From: Olsenella porci
GTDB lineage: Bacteria > Actinomycetota > Coriobacteriia > Coriobacteriales > Atopobiaceae
Direction: 5' to 3'
DNA: 64,000 bases
Assembly: GCF_009695875.1 (NCBI RefSeq)
Contig: NZ_VUNC01000004.1
Location: 124,001-188,000, forward strand
Part shown: positions 7,535 through 15,481 of the stretch, in pieces
Layout of the letters: each line of letters starts with the position of its first letter
Position numbering within the stretch: the stretch's first letter is position 1
Notes under the pieces: model-generated
The model's database searches: none
Seen by the model: the letters and a program-made list of their open reading frames with translations, nothing else
What the model was told of the DNA's origin: nothing
Position numbers and translations under genes: made by a program

Positions 7535-8725
7535 GTGAACTTCGTCTTCGTCTCCCCGCAGTTTCCCAGCGGCTACTGGCAGTTCTGCGACCGGCTGGGG
7601 CGGCAGGGTGTGCGGGTGCTGGGGATTGGCGACACCCCCTACGACCAGCTTGATCAGCGGTTGCGCGACTCTCTCGCCGAGTACTACTACACCCCGTCGC
7701 TCGAGAACTACGACGCCGTGTTCAGGGCGGTCGCGTTCTTTAGCTACAAGTACGGCAAGGTCGACTGGATCGAGTCGAACAACGAGTACTGGCTCGAGCT
7801 CGACGCGCGCCTGCGCACGGACTTCAACGTGACGACCGGCCCGGGCGTGGAGGAGGTGGCGCGCCTGAGGTCCAAGGCGTGCATGAAGCCCCTCTACGCC
7901 GCCGCGGGCATCCCATCCGCCCGGCAGGAGCGGGTGACGACCCTCGCGGCGGCACGGCGCTTCTCGCTGGAGGTGGGATTTCCCCTGTTCGCCAAGCCCG
8001 AGGTGGGCATGGGTGCCGACGGCGCCAGGAAGATATGCGACGAGGCGGAGCTGGCCGCGTTCCTCTCCCCCGCCCCGCAGCGCCCCTACGTGATCGAGGA
8101 GTTTGTGCCAGGGGACATCGTGTCGTACGACGCGATCCTGGACTCGCACTCCAACCCGCTGTTCGAGAACATGGAGGAGTTCCCTCCCTCGATGGCAGAC
8201 GTGGCCGAGAGGAGCCTGGACCTGGCCTACTGGTGCCGCCCGAAGGTCGACCCGCGGCTGCGCTCGCTCGGGCGTGCCGCCGCGGTGAGCTTTGGCCTCA
8301 GGAGCAGGTTCGTGCACATGGAGTTCTTTAGGCTGTCGCAGTCGCGGCCCGGGTTGGGCGAGACGGGCGACTACGTTGGGCTTGAGGTCAACGTCCGGCC
8401 GCCGGGGGGCCACACCCCAGACATGATGGACTTTGCCCACTCAACCGACGTGTACCAGATCTGGGCGGACATGGTGTGCCACGACAGGCGCCTTGTCCCC
8501 CGCTCCGCACGCGCGAGCTACTGCGTGTACGCCGGGAGGCGAAAGGGGCATCGCTACGCCCACTCCGACGGGGAGATACGCGCGAGGTTTGGCGACGCCA
8601 TCCGCATGAGCGGACCCGTCCCCAGCGCCATCGCGGACGAGATGTGCGACTACTCGTACACCGCGACCTTTCAAACGGCACGCGAGCGCGACGCCTTCGT
8701 GCGCTACGTGCAGAGGCTGGCATAG
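7535..8725 (+). CDS. ATP-grasp domain ligase (carboxylate-amine ligase)
   Basis: 396 residues from GTG at 7535, which has GGAGG 5 bases upstream. N-terminal Rossmann-like part (VFVSPQFPSGYW), then an ATP-grasp core: FPLFAKPEVGMGADG with the nucleotide-binding Lys, YVIEEFVPGDIVSYD, and the Mg-binding GLEVNVRPPGG with Glu/Asn. ATP-grasp enzymes join a carboxylate, via an acyl phosphate, to an amine or thiol. It is divergent from the dlt-like operon across 215 bp with shared repeats, so it may serve the same pathway, for example loading or extending an amino acid as BtrJ does for butirosin. Substrate unknown. No partner gene follows it directly. Confidence 0.8.
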   Translation: MNFVFVSPQFPSGYWQFCDRLGRQGVRVLGIGDTPYDQLDQRLRDSLAEYYYTPSLENYDAVFRAVAFFSYKYGKVDWIESNNEYWLELDARLRTDFNVTTGPGVEEVARLRSKACMKPLYAAAGIPSARQERVTTLAAARRFSLEVGFPLFAKPEVGMGADGARKICDEAELAAFLSPAPQRPYVIEEFVPGDIVSYDAILDSHSNPLFENMEEFPPSMADVAERSLDLAYWCRPKVDPRLRSLGRAAAVSFGLRSRFVHMEFFRLSQSRPGLGETGDYVGLEVNVRPPGGHTPDMMDFAHSTDVYQIWADMVCHDRRLVPRSARASYCVYAGRRKGHRYAHSDGEIRARFGDAIRMSGPVPSAIADEMCDYSYTATFQTARERDAFVRYVQRLA

Positions 8726-8982
8726 GCCCGACCCGCCAATCGTGCAGCCGGCTTTCACGATGATGGAGGTTGTCCGCCGTGGCATGCCCACGGTGGACCA
8801 TTGCACCATCCGGCGAGGTACCGTTAAGCCATCCGCACCTCTCCCCTCCCCCGGTCGTTCGGTCATCGTTTTTATCCCATCAGGAGTTTTCTGATACACC
8901 CCACGCCCGAGGGGGAGAAGTACGGTGACCAGACGTCCCGTCGGCCCCTTCTGGCTGCACGGCATGGCGAGGGAGGTGCACG

Positions 8983-9762
8983 ATGGCTCGGGATGCAGAC
9001 AGCGCGCTGACGCGCAGGCGCAAGATCGCCTCGCTGGTGCGAGAGCAGTCACGCTGCACGGTCAACGACCTTGCCCGGCAGTTCGACGTCACCACGGCAA
9101 CCATCCGCACGGACCTCGCCGCGCTGGAGGCCGAGGGCAAGGTCGTGCGCACCTACGGCGGTGCCGTCCCGGCAAGCGGCATGCCGCGGGAGGCCTCCCC
9201 CGAGCTCCGCGGGTACGCAGCCGAGAAGCGCCGCATAGCCCACGCCGCGCTGCCCCTGGTTGGCTCCGAGGAGACCGTCGTGCTGGCGACGGGGACGACC
9301 GTCCTCGCCTTCGCCCGCGCGCTCGCGCGCTCCAACGTGCACGACCTGCGGATCATCACCCCCGACCTCAACGTCGCCCTCGCACTGGACGCGCGGGACG
9401 ACTTCACGGTAATCGTCCTGGGCGGCGAGCTGAGCCACAGGCAGCAGTACTCCTATGGCGACCAGGCCGAACTCATGGCGGACGCGTTTCACGCGCAGAA
9501 GTGCTTCATGTCCACGATGGGCGTGAGCCTGGAAGCGGGACTCACCGCCCCGGACGTCCGCGCCGCCCAGCTGGATCGCAGGCTCCTCTCCATGGCCGGG
9601 GAGCACACGCTCCTCGCGGACGCCTCAAAGCTGGGGGTCGTGGCCCTGGAGCGCTTTGCCGACCTGGGACAGATGGACAACGTGGTAATGGACGACTCGG
9701 TGGACGACCAGACGGCAGGGGCCATTGGCTCGCTGGGAGTCAACCTCGTCCTGGCGCCGTAG
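8983..9762 (+). CDS. DeoR/GlpR-family transcriptional regulator
   Basis: 259 residues. The N-terminal winged helix (RRRKIASLVREQSRCTVNDL, then TTATIRTDLAALEAEG) is followed by a sugar-phosphate sensor domain with the conserved VLATGTTV and ADASKLG motifs. GGGAGG lies 7 bases upstream of the ATG. These proteins usually repress a nearby sugar operon and respond to a phosphorylated sugar. No sugar gene adjoins it here: upstream is the ATP-grasp gene and downstream a LysR regulator, so its target is elsewhere or is its own gene. A weak promoter (TTTTAT, 16 bp, TGATAC) lies just upstream. Confidence 0.9.
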   Translation: MARDADSALTRRRKIASLVREQSRCTVNDLARQFDVTTATIRTDLAALEAEGKVVRTYGGAVPASGMPREASPELRGYAAEKRRIAHAALPLVGSEETVVLATGTTVLAFARALARSNVHDLRIITPDLNVALALDARDDFTVIVLGGELSHRQQYSYGDQAELMADAFHAQKCFMSTMGVSLEAGLTAPDVRAAQLDRRLLSMAGEHTLLADASKLGVVALERFADLGQMDNVVMDDSVDDQTAGAIGSLGVNLVLAP

Positions 9763-9991
9763 GCACGCCTGTGACCTTTCACGCCACTTTCTGGCGTCGC
9801 GCGAACGTGCATCTGCATATACCTGCTTCCCATAGGTGGCTATCTCTGTATTGGATATGTTGCTTTTTGGTATGTCTACCTGCAGTTTATTGAGTTGGCA
9901 CACCCATCCCACCCCTCTTGTCTCCCTTTGACACGTCCCTCTCCTATCGCTTAAATCGATTGGAGTTTGACACCTGTCAGAGGAGACTCCC

Positions 9992-10981
9992 ATGCGCCTA
10001 CAGCAGTTGCGCTACGTCATCGCCATCGCCGAGAGCGGCTCGATCAACGCCGTCGCGCACAGCATGTTCGTGTCGCAGTCATCGCTCTCCGTGTCGGTGA
10101 AGGAGCTCGAACAGGAGATGGGCATCACCATCTTCAACCGCTCGAGCCGGGGCATCTCGCTCACGAGTGACGGCGTCGAGTTCCTCTCGTATGCACGCCA
10201 GGTGGTGGAGCAGGCGGACCTCCTCTCGGACAGGTACCAGCGCGGCAGGACCAGGACCCACCAGAGGCTCTCGGTATCGTCGCAGCACTATGCCTTTGCC
10301 GTTAACGCATTCATCCGTTTTGTTTCCGAGCACGACAACGGCAACCCCGAGGAGTTCACCCTGAGGGAGACGCGCACGGCCGACGTGATCGAGGACGTGC
10401 GCAGCTTCAAGAGCGACCTCGGCATCCTCTACCTGGGAACGAGCAACGAGCGCCCACTGCGTCGCCGCCTGGAGGAGTGCAGCCTCCGCTTTGTCCCCCT
10501 GTTCAAGGCGCGGCCCCACGTGTTCGTGCACGAGGGCCATCCGCTTGCGTCCAAGAAGAGCGTGAGGACGCAGGACCTCGCCAACTGGCCGCGGTACACA
10601 TTTGAGCAGGGGCCGGACAGCTCGCTCTACTTCTCGGAGGAGCCCCTGAGCTCGCTACCCAACAGCCGGCAGATCATCGTGAGCGACCGCGCGACCATGA
10701 CCGGCCTGCTGCGCGACTACGACGGCTTCCTGGTGTCCACGGGCGTGCGGTCCGACGAGATGTTCGCGGGGATCGTCTCGATTCCCCTCGAGACCGACGA
10801 GGTCATGAACGTAGGGTACGTGGTCCACTCCCAGCGCAAGCTCTCCGAGCTGGCCCAGGACTACATCGAACAGCTCGAGGACCTCATCTCGCAGTTTGGC
10901 GACAGCACGGTACTGGTGCCGTCCCGCAGCACGACCCGTCACAGCTCAAAGGCAAAGACAAGCGAGACGGACGAGGCATAG
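9992..10981 (+). CDS. LysR-family transcriptional regulator
   Basis: 329 residues. The N-terminal helix-turn-helix is typical (MRLQQLRYVIAIAESGSINA, then SQSSLSVSVKELEQEMGITI) and a substrate-binding effector domain follows. AGGAGA lies 7 bases upstream. The last 20 or so residues are Ser/Thr/Lys-rich and probably disordered. The 228-bp AT-richer gap upstream should hold its own promoter and operator. No divergent target gene is present: the upstream DeoR gene runs in the same direction. Ligand unknown. Confidence 0.9.
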   Translation: MRLQQLRYVIAIAESGSINAVAHSMFVSQSSLSVSVKELEQEMGITIFNRSSRGISLTSDGVEFLSYARQVVEQADLLSDRYQRGRTRTHQRLSVSSQHYAFAVNAFIRFVSEHDNGNPEEFTLRETRTADVIEDVRSFKSDLGILYLGTSNERPLRRRLEECSLRFVPLFKARPHVFVHEGHPLASKKSVRTQDLANWPRYTFEQGPDSSLYFSEEPLSSLPNSRQIIVSDRATMTGLLRDYDGFLVSTGVRSDEMFAGIVSIPLETDEVMNVGYVVHSQRKLSELAQDYIEQLEDLISQFGDSTVLVPSRSTTRHSSKAKTSETDEA

Positions 10982-11274
10982 GAGCCAGCAAGGCTAGCCG
11001 CTTGCAGCACACCGGTCGTTGGCACGCTGGTCCTCACGCTCTCGCCAGAGGCAACGCATCGCGGTCAAGGAAGGGAGGAGCGTACCGATTGGCAGTCACC
11101 CTCCCCTCCGACACCCCACAGCACTGGGTGCCGCTTTGGATGCCAAAGAGAGGAAGGGCCGGCCTGCCGTACCCCACGGCGGAGGCTGAAGCCCGACGCC
11201 ACGCCGGCTTCCAAGCCCATCGGCGGACGAGCCACTCTGTCACACCTAAATCAGCAGCGACGGAAGGAGCGACG
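10982..11274. other. Non-coding stretch before array B
   Basis: No convincing gene, hairpin or promoter recognised. Short open frames here lack a ribosome site and family features. Together with array B and the mccBA leader it makes a 1.4-kb gap between the LysR gene and mccB. Confidence 0.5.
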
Positions 11275-11648
11275 TGCTTAGGGATTCCCTGGCTTGCACG
11301 TATTGGAAGGCATCGTGCTTAACAAAGCCAGGCCTCGCGAATATCACCCATGTCGGATGCTTAGCAATCCTAGCCCCCATGCAAATTCCAAAGCACGGTG
11401 CTTAGCGTCACTAGGCCTCGTGCGGATTTCCGTCCCGGAAGCTTAGAGGTGCTAGGCCTCGTGCGAGCAAAGCGCCGAAAACTCACACGAGGGCTAGGTT
11501 TGCTAAGCATTAGGGCGACCAATGGACATGGGGGCTAGGTTCATTAAGCACATCCCGACCCCACGTGGGCGATAGGAACGGGTGCTTAAAACCTCCGGGG
11601 CCCGCACAGGCGCAGGAGGGGCCGTGATTAAAGACTCCGAAGCCCGTG
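11275..11648. repeat. Array B of the 41-bp-period intergenic repeat (about 9 units, orientation switches)
   Basis: 24-bp units begin at 11275, 11316, 11358, 11399 and 11440 in inverted form (TGCTTAG...CCTCGTG), with steps of 41, 42, 41 and 41. Two follow in direct form at 11486 and 11527 (step 41; CACGAGGGCTAG...CTAAGCA). Two more inverted, more diverged units start at 11583 and 11625 (step 42). Spacers are mostly 17 bp. Longest array in the window. No open frame runs through it and no cas gene is nearby. Confidence 0.88.
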
Positions 11649-12013
11649 TGGGATACGACGATGTCAACATGCATGAGCTAGAGGCCAGGGGAGAGAGGAC
11701 GAGGCAAGCAAAGCAGGAACCTGGGACACTTGGCTCCACTATCCCCTTCTTTGTCCATCGTCGTCCCTTTGGGCACAGGCTACCGACCATGAGAGGGATG
11801 GCCACGACCAAGACCGACCAGGGGTGGGCAACCGAGACGTGCACATGCGGAGCACGGCTTCCCGGCTCCCCGCCCCTTCATTGCCCCTTTGAACATCCCT
11901 ACCCATTGGCTGCGACTCTCTGCTTTGGATAACCTGACCTGCCAAGGCACCCCCGATTGCCTTCCTGTCTCAGCCCCCTTTGTTTCCAACGGATGACTCG
12001 GTGGAAATCCGCG
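11649..12013. other. Non-coding stretch between array B and the mccBA promoter
   Basis: No gene with a ribosome site or recognisable family. Nothing clear seen on either strand. Confidence 0.5.
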
Positions 12014-12042
12014 TTGACAGCCCCTCTCGTCCGCCGTATAAA
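12014..12042 (+). promoter_or_regulatory. Strong sigma-70-type promoter for mccBA
   Basis: TTGACA at 12014-12019, a 17-bp spacer and TATAAA at 12037-12042: one mismatch to consensus. Transcription should start near 12049, giving a leader of about 355 nt before mccB. Confidence 0.8.
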
Positions 12043-12050
12043 GCATATAT

Positions 12051-12404
12051 CCTAGTTATTCACTAGGTTTTTCAATGAGGATTACCGGGAGGTGAGGGCG
12101 ACGGCAGCACGCACGAGCTCGCATGCAAAGGCGCTGTTGGTTCACTGGGTGCGTGCCTGTTGTGCCTGACACCCCGGGGATGAGGGATGGGTGCCGCCTT
12201 GCCTTCACGGCGAGTAGAGCCGTCGGAGCATAGGGCCACGTTCGTCTCCCCTACCACATGGGTCGCCCCACCCGAAGGGGCAATTCCAAACAAGACAAGT
12301 TGAGAGAAGAGTCCGCCTCCCCGTGAGGGGTGCCATGAGTCATGCCTCCCCGCCGTGGGAGCGTGAAACCCATGCGCCACAATGAGGCGGGAGAAGGGAA
12401 CAGC
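12051..12404 (+). promoter_or_regulatory. Long mccBA leader with a start-proximal dyad
   Basis: At the expected transcription start a dyad CCTAGT-TATTC-ACTAGG (12051-12067) is followed by five T. It could be an operator or a very early attenuator. Further on, GCACGCA pairs with TGCGTGC and GCCCC with GGGGC, so the RNA can fold. I could not match a SAM riboswitch or a T-box. The length and strong promoter still suggest control by sulfur amino acid supply (inference). Confidence 0.5.
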
Positions 12405-13580
12405 ATGCCACAGCAGAGCCAGCAGCCAACCCAGTCGTTTGCCACGCGCCTGATCCACGCCGGAGCGACTACCGACCCCGTCACGGGCGCGGTCAATATC
12501 CCCATCTACCAGACCTCGACGTACCAGCAGGACGGCGTGGGCAAGAACCGGGGCTGGGAGTACTCGCGCACGGGTAACCCAACGCGAGCGGCCCTCGAGC
12601 GCCTGATCGCCGACCTGGAGGGAGGCTACGCCGGCTTTGCGTTCGCAAACGGCATGGCGGCAATCACCGCGGTGCTGAGCCTTCTCTCTGCGGGCGACGA
12701 GGTCATCATTCCCACCAACGTGTACGGAGGCACCTATCGCGTACTGAACCAGGTGTTTGACCACTTTGGCCTCACGTTCCGCGTGGTGGACACCAGCGAC
12801 CCGGCAAACCTGGAGGCGGCCATCGGCCCCAACACCCGCGCAACGTTGGTGGAGAGCCCCGCAAACCCCCTGATGACCATCACCGACCTCAGGGAGGTGT
12901 CGCGCATCGCACACGAGCACGGGCTCCTCTCCATCGTGGACAACACCTTCATGACGCCCTATCTGCAAAGGCCGCTGGAGCTTGGGGCAGACGTGGTGGT
13001 CCACAGCGCCACCAAGTACCTGGGTGGGCACTCCGACGTTGTCGCCGGTCTCGCCGTGGTGGCGACGAAGGAGCTCGCCGACCGCCTGGCCTTCGTCCAG
13101 AACGCCACGGGAGGGGTGCTTGGCCCGTTTGACTCGTTCCTTCTCATCCGCGGGATCAAGACGCTGGGGGTGCGCATGGACCGTCACCTGCACAACGCGG
13201 GAGTCATCGCCCGGGCTCTTGAGGAGAACGACGCTGTGGCGCGCGTGTACTACCCCGGCCTGCCCGACTTCCCCGGCTACGAGGTCAACCGTCGCCAGGC
13301 TTCGGGCGCGGGCGCCATGGTGAGCTTTGAGCTCGCGGACGGATACGACGCGCACAGGTTCCTCGCGTCCACGCGCCTCGTCGCGCTGGCCGAGAGCCTG
13401 GGCGGTGTGGAGTCGCTGGTGTGCCACCCCGCTACCATGACGCACGCGGCAATCCCCAAGGAGGAGCGAGACCGCGTGGGGATCACCGACGGGCTCATCC
13501 GACTGTCGGTGGGAATCGAGGACGCAAGCGACATCCTCGCGGACATTGAGCAGGCAATCGCGGCGGCAAGGGAGGACTAG
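12405..13580 (+). CDS. mccB: Cys/Met-metabolism PLP enzyme, cystathionine gamma-lyase/synthase type (MccB-like)
   Basis: 391 residues, standard for the family. The PLP Lys is in SATKYLGGHSD, near residue 204. YSRTGNPTRAALE near 53-65 and ANGMAAI near 81-87 bind the cofactor phosphate. ATG at 12405 follows GGAGAAGG. The gene is directly coupled to a CysK-type partner two bases downstream. In other low-complexity sulfur pathways such a pair (MccA/MccB, formerly YrhA/YrhB) converts homocysteine to cysteine by reverse transsulfuration. Cystathionine gamma-synthase or O-acetylhomoserine sulfhydrylase cannot be separated from gamma-lyase by sequence reading alone. Confidence 0.85.
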   Translation: MPQQSQQPTQSFATRLIHAGATTDPVTGAVNIPIYQTSTYQQDGVGKNRGWEYSRTGNPTRAALERLIADLEGGYAGFAFANGMAAITAVLSLLSAGDEVIIPTNVYGGTYRVLNQVFDHFGLTFRVVDTSDPANLEAAIGPNTRATLVESPANPLMTITDLREVSRIAHEHGLLSIVDNTFMTPYLQRPLELGADVVVHSATKYLGGHSDVVAGLAVVATKELADRLAFVQNATGGVLGPFDSFLLIRGIKTLGVRMDRHLHNAGVIARALEENDAVARVYYPGLPDFPGYEVNRRQASGAGAMVSFELADGYDAHRFLASTRLVALAESLGGVESLVCHPATMTHAAIPKEERDRVGITDGLIRLSVGIEDASDILADIEQAIAAARED

Positions 13581-13582
13581 GG

Positions 13583-14497
13583 ATGCGCCACCACTATAAC
13601 TCGATGGGCGAGCTGGTGGGGAACACCCCCATGCTCAAGATCAACGAGATGGGCGTCAAGCCCGAGGTCGAGCTGTTCGCCAAACTGGAGCTCATGAACC
13701 CGGCGGGGTCCGTGAAGGACCGCACGGGCGTGTGGATGGTGCGCGACGCCGAGGAGCGCGGGCTCCTGAAGCCCGGCTCCACGATCGTGGAGGCAACCGC
13801 CGGCAACATGGGGCTGGGCATCGCCTTTGCTGCCCTGGGCAAGGGCTACAAGGTCGTGTTCGTGGTACCCGGTAAGTTCAGCGAGGAGAAGCAGACCCTG
13901 ATGCGCGCACTGGGGGCGAGCATCATCCACACGCCCGAGGAGGACGGGATGCTGGGCGCGCAGGCAAAGATGGAGGAGCTGCTGGGCCAGATTCCCGGCT
14001 CCGTCGCGCTGCGCCAGTTCAAGAACCAGGCAAACCCCCAGGCGCACTACGAGAGCACCGCGCCGGAGATCTGGCGCGACCTGGGCGGGCATATCGACTA
14101 CTTTGTGGCGGGCGCCGGCTCTGGCGGCACGTTCACCGGCATCATGCGCTACCTCAAGGAGAGGGACCCGGCAATACGGGGCGTGCTCGCCGATCCCGTT
14201 GGCTCCACGATGGGTGGCGGCGAGCATGCAGCCTACGCGATCGAGGGCATTGGCAACGACTTTGTGGCTGACACCATGGACATGGGTCTGGTCGACGAGG
14301 TCATCAAGGTGAACGACGACCAGGCGTACGGCGCCTCGCGCGAGCTTGCGCGAAAGGAGGGCGTGTTCGCCGGCTCCTCCTCCGGCGCGGCGCTGTTCGC
14401 CGCGCTGCAGGTTGCGGAGAGGATCGACCATGGCACGGTCGTGACCCTCTTCCCCGACCGAGGCGACCGCTACTTTAGCGAGCACCTGTACGAGTAG
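13583..14497 (+). CDS. mccA: CysK-family enzyme, probably O-acetylserine-dependent cystathionine beta-synthase (MccA-like)
   Basis: 304 residues. The PLP Lys is in NPAGSVKDR, near residue 45. The loop that in cysteine synthase reads TSGNTG is here ATAGNMG, and GGGEHAAYAIEGIGNDF follows later. I associate these features with MccA-like enzymes rather than classical CysK (from memory of the family). It starts two bases after the mccB stop, with its ribosome site inside the end of mccB, so the two proteins are made together. Expected reaction: O-acetylserine plus homocysteine to cystathionine, which MccB then cleaves to cysteine. A plain cysteine synthase is the alternative. Confidence 0.85.
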   Translation: MRHHYNSMGELVGNTPMLKINEMGVKPEVELFAKLELMNPAGSVKDRTGVWMVRDAEERGLLKPGSTIVEATAGNMGLGIAFAALGKGYKVVFVVPGKFSEEKQTLMRALGASIIHTPEEDGMLGAQAKMEELLGQIPGSVALRQFKNQANPQAHYESTAPEIWRDLGGHIDYFVAGAGSGGTFTGIMRYLKERDPAIRGVLADPVGSTMGGGEHAAYAIEGIGNDFVADTMDMGLVDEVIKVNDDQAYGASRELARKEGVFAGSSSGAALFAALQVAERIDHGTVVTLFPDRGDRYFSEHLYE

Positions 14498-14514
14498 GGT
14501 CGGGCGCGGAGCGC

Positions 14515-14563
14515 GAGGCCCCCGGAGCCATGGGCGGATGCCACGACTCCAGGGGCCTCTTCT
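14515..14563. terminator. Terminator between convergent mccA and aquaporin gene
   Basis: GAGGCCCC (14515-14522) pairs with GGGGCCTC (14552-14559), with an inner GGAG/CTCC helix, followed by TTCTCTCC. It lies between two converging genes. Confidence 0.7.
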
Positions 14564-14584
14564 CTCCCCTGGTGGGGCGCGATC

Positions 14585-15298
14585 CTATTTTTTGATGGGC
14601 TTGGCTCCCGGCTTGAGGAAGCCGTGGATTGCGGCCGCGAGGGATGCGCCGACGAACGGTGCGACGATGAAAACCCAGAGCTGGCCCAAGGGGACGGGGT
14701 CGCCCGCAAAGGCCATCATGAGCGCCGGGCCAAAGCTCCGTGCGGGGTTTGCGGAGGCACGGGTAAGCGGAGCGGCGAACATGGTGACACCCGCCAGAGC
14801 GACGCCGCGCGCCACTCCGGAGGACTGCTCTCTCCCGCGCCCGCCAGTCGAACCCAGCGCGACGAGGGTCAGGATGCAGCTGATGGCGACCTCGACCAGG
14901 ATGGCGCCAAAGAGCCACACGCCCACCGGGGAGCGGGAGCCAAACCCGTTGCAGCCCAGGTCCGCCGCCGTCGCGACGCCCACGTTGGACAGGGCCACGA
15001 GGAGGAACACCATAGCCGCCCCCGCAAGCGCGCCCAGGAACTGGCCCGCCCAGTAGCCAAACAGGTCGCGGGCGTCAATGCGACGGTCGAGGTACATCCC
15101 CAGCGACACCGCGGGGTTGAGATGGGCGCCCGAGACCTGCCCCAGCGCATAGCCCATGGCAGCGGTGGCAAGCCCAACGGCAAGGGCGACCCCAACGTAT
15201 CCCACCGCCTTCAGCTCGAGCCACGCCCCACAGCTGCAGAGCACGAGCACAAACGTCCCAACAAACTCCGCAGAATACCGCTTGAGAGACTCCCTCAT
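14585..15298 (-). CDS. Aquaporin/MIP-family channel
   Basis: 237 residues with six predicted membrane helices. Both NPA boxes are present: SGAHLNPAVS and TRASANPARSFGPAL. The Arg after the second NPA is the pore-selectivity residue. The length and the small insert suggest a water channel (AqpZ type) more than a glycerol facilitator (usually longer, with NLA or Asp after NPA). GGGGGG lies just upstream of the ATG. It stands alone, convergent with mccA. Confidence 0.88.
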   Translation of the reverse strand: MRESLKRYSAEFVGTFVLVLCSCGAWLELKAVGYVGVALAVGLATAAMGYALGQVSGAHLNPAVSLGMYLDRRIDARDLFGYWAGQFLGALAGAAMVFLLVALSNVGVATAADLGCNGFGSRSPVGVWLFGAILVEVAISCILTLVALGSTGGRGREQSSGVARGVALAGVTMFAAPLTRASANPARSFGPALMMAFAGDPVPLGQLWVFIVAPFVGASLAAAIHGFLKPGAKPIKK

Positions 15299-15481
15299 CT
15301 TCCCCCCTCAACGCGCGCCGGGGCAGGCAGCCCCCTCGATTGCGCCATTCAACCATGATAGTTCCCCGTCACCGCCCCGTCGCATCATCTGGGCGACGTG
15401 ACGCCACGGCTCTGCTATCGTTCGTCTAGCTTGCAGCTAGCTTGCAAAAACCTCGGAATCTCTTCGGAAACGGGGGCGGCC

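Noticed and set aside
11275-11648. CRISPR array
   Set aside because: Units change orientation inside the arrays, unit sequence is variable, spacers are only 17 bp and resemble one another, and no cas gene is present in the window.
12051-12404. T-box or SAM riboswitch upstream of mccB
   Set aside because: A GATGGGTGCCGCC segment recalls the T-box core, but the UGGNACC spacing does not fit and no specifier stem or SAM-I core was found.
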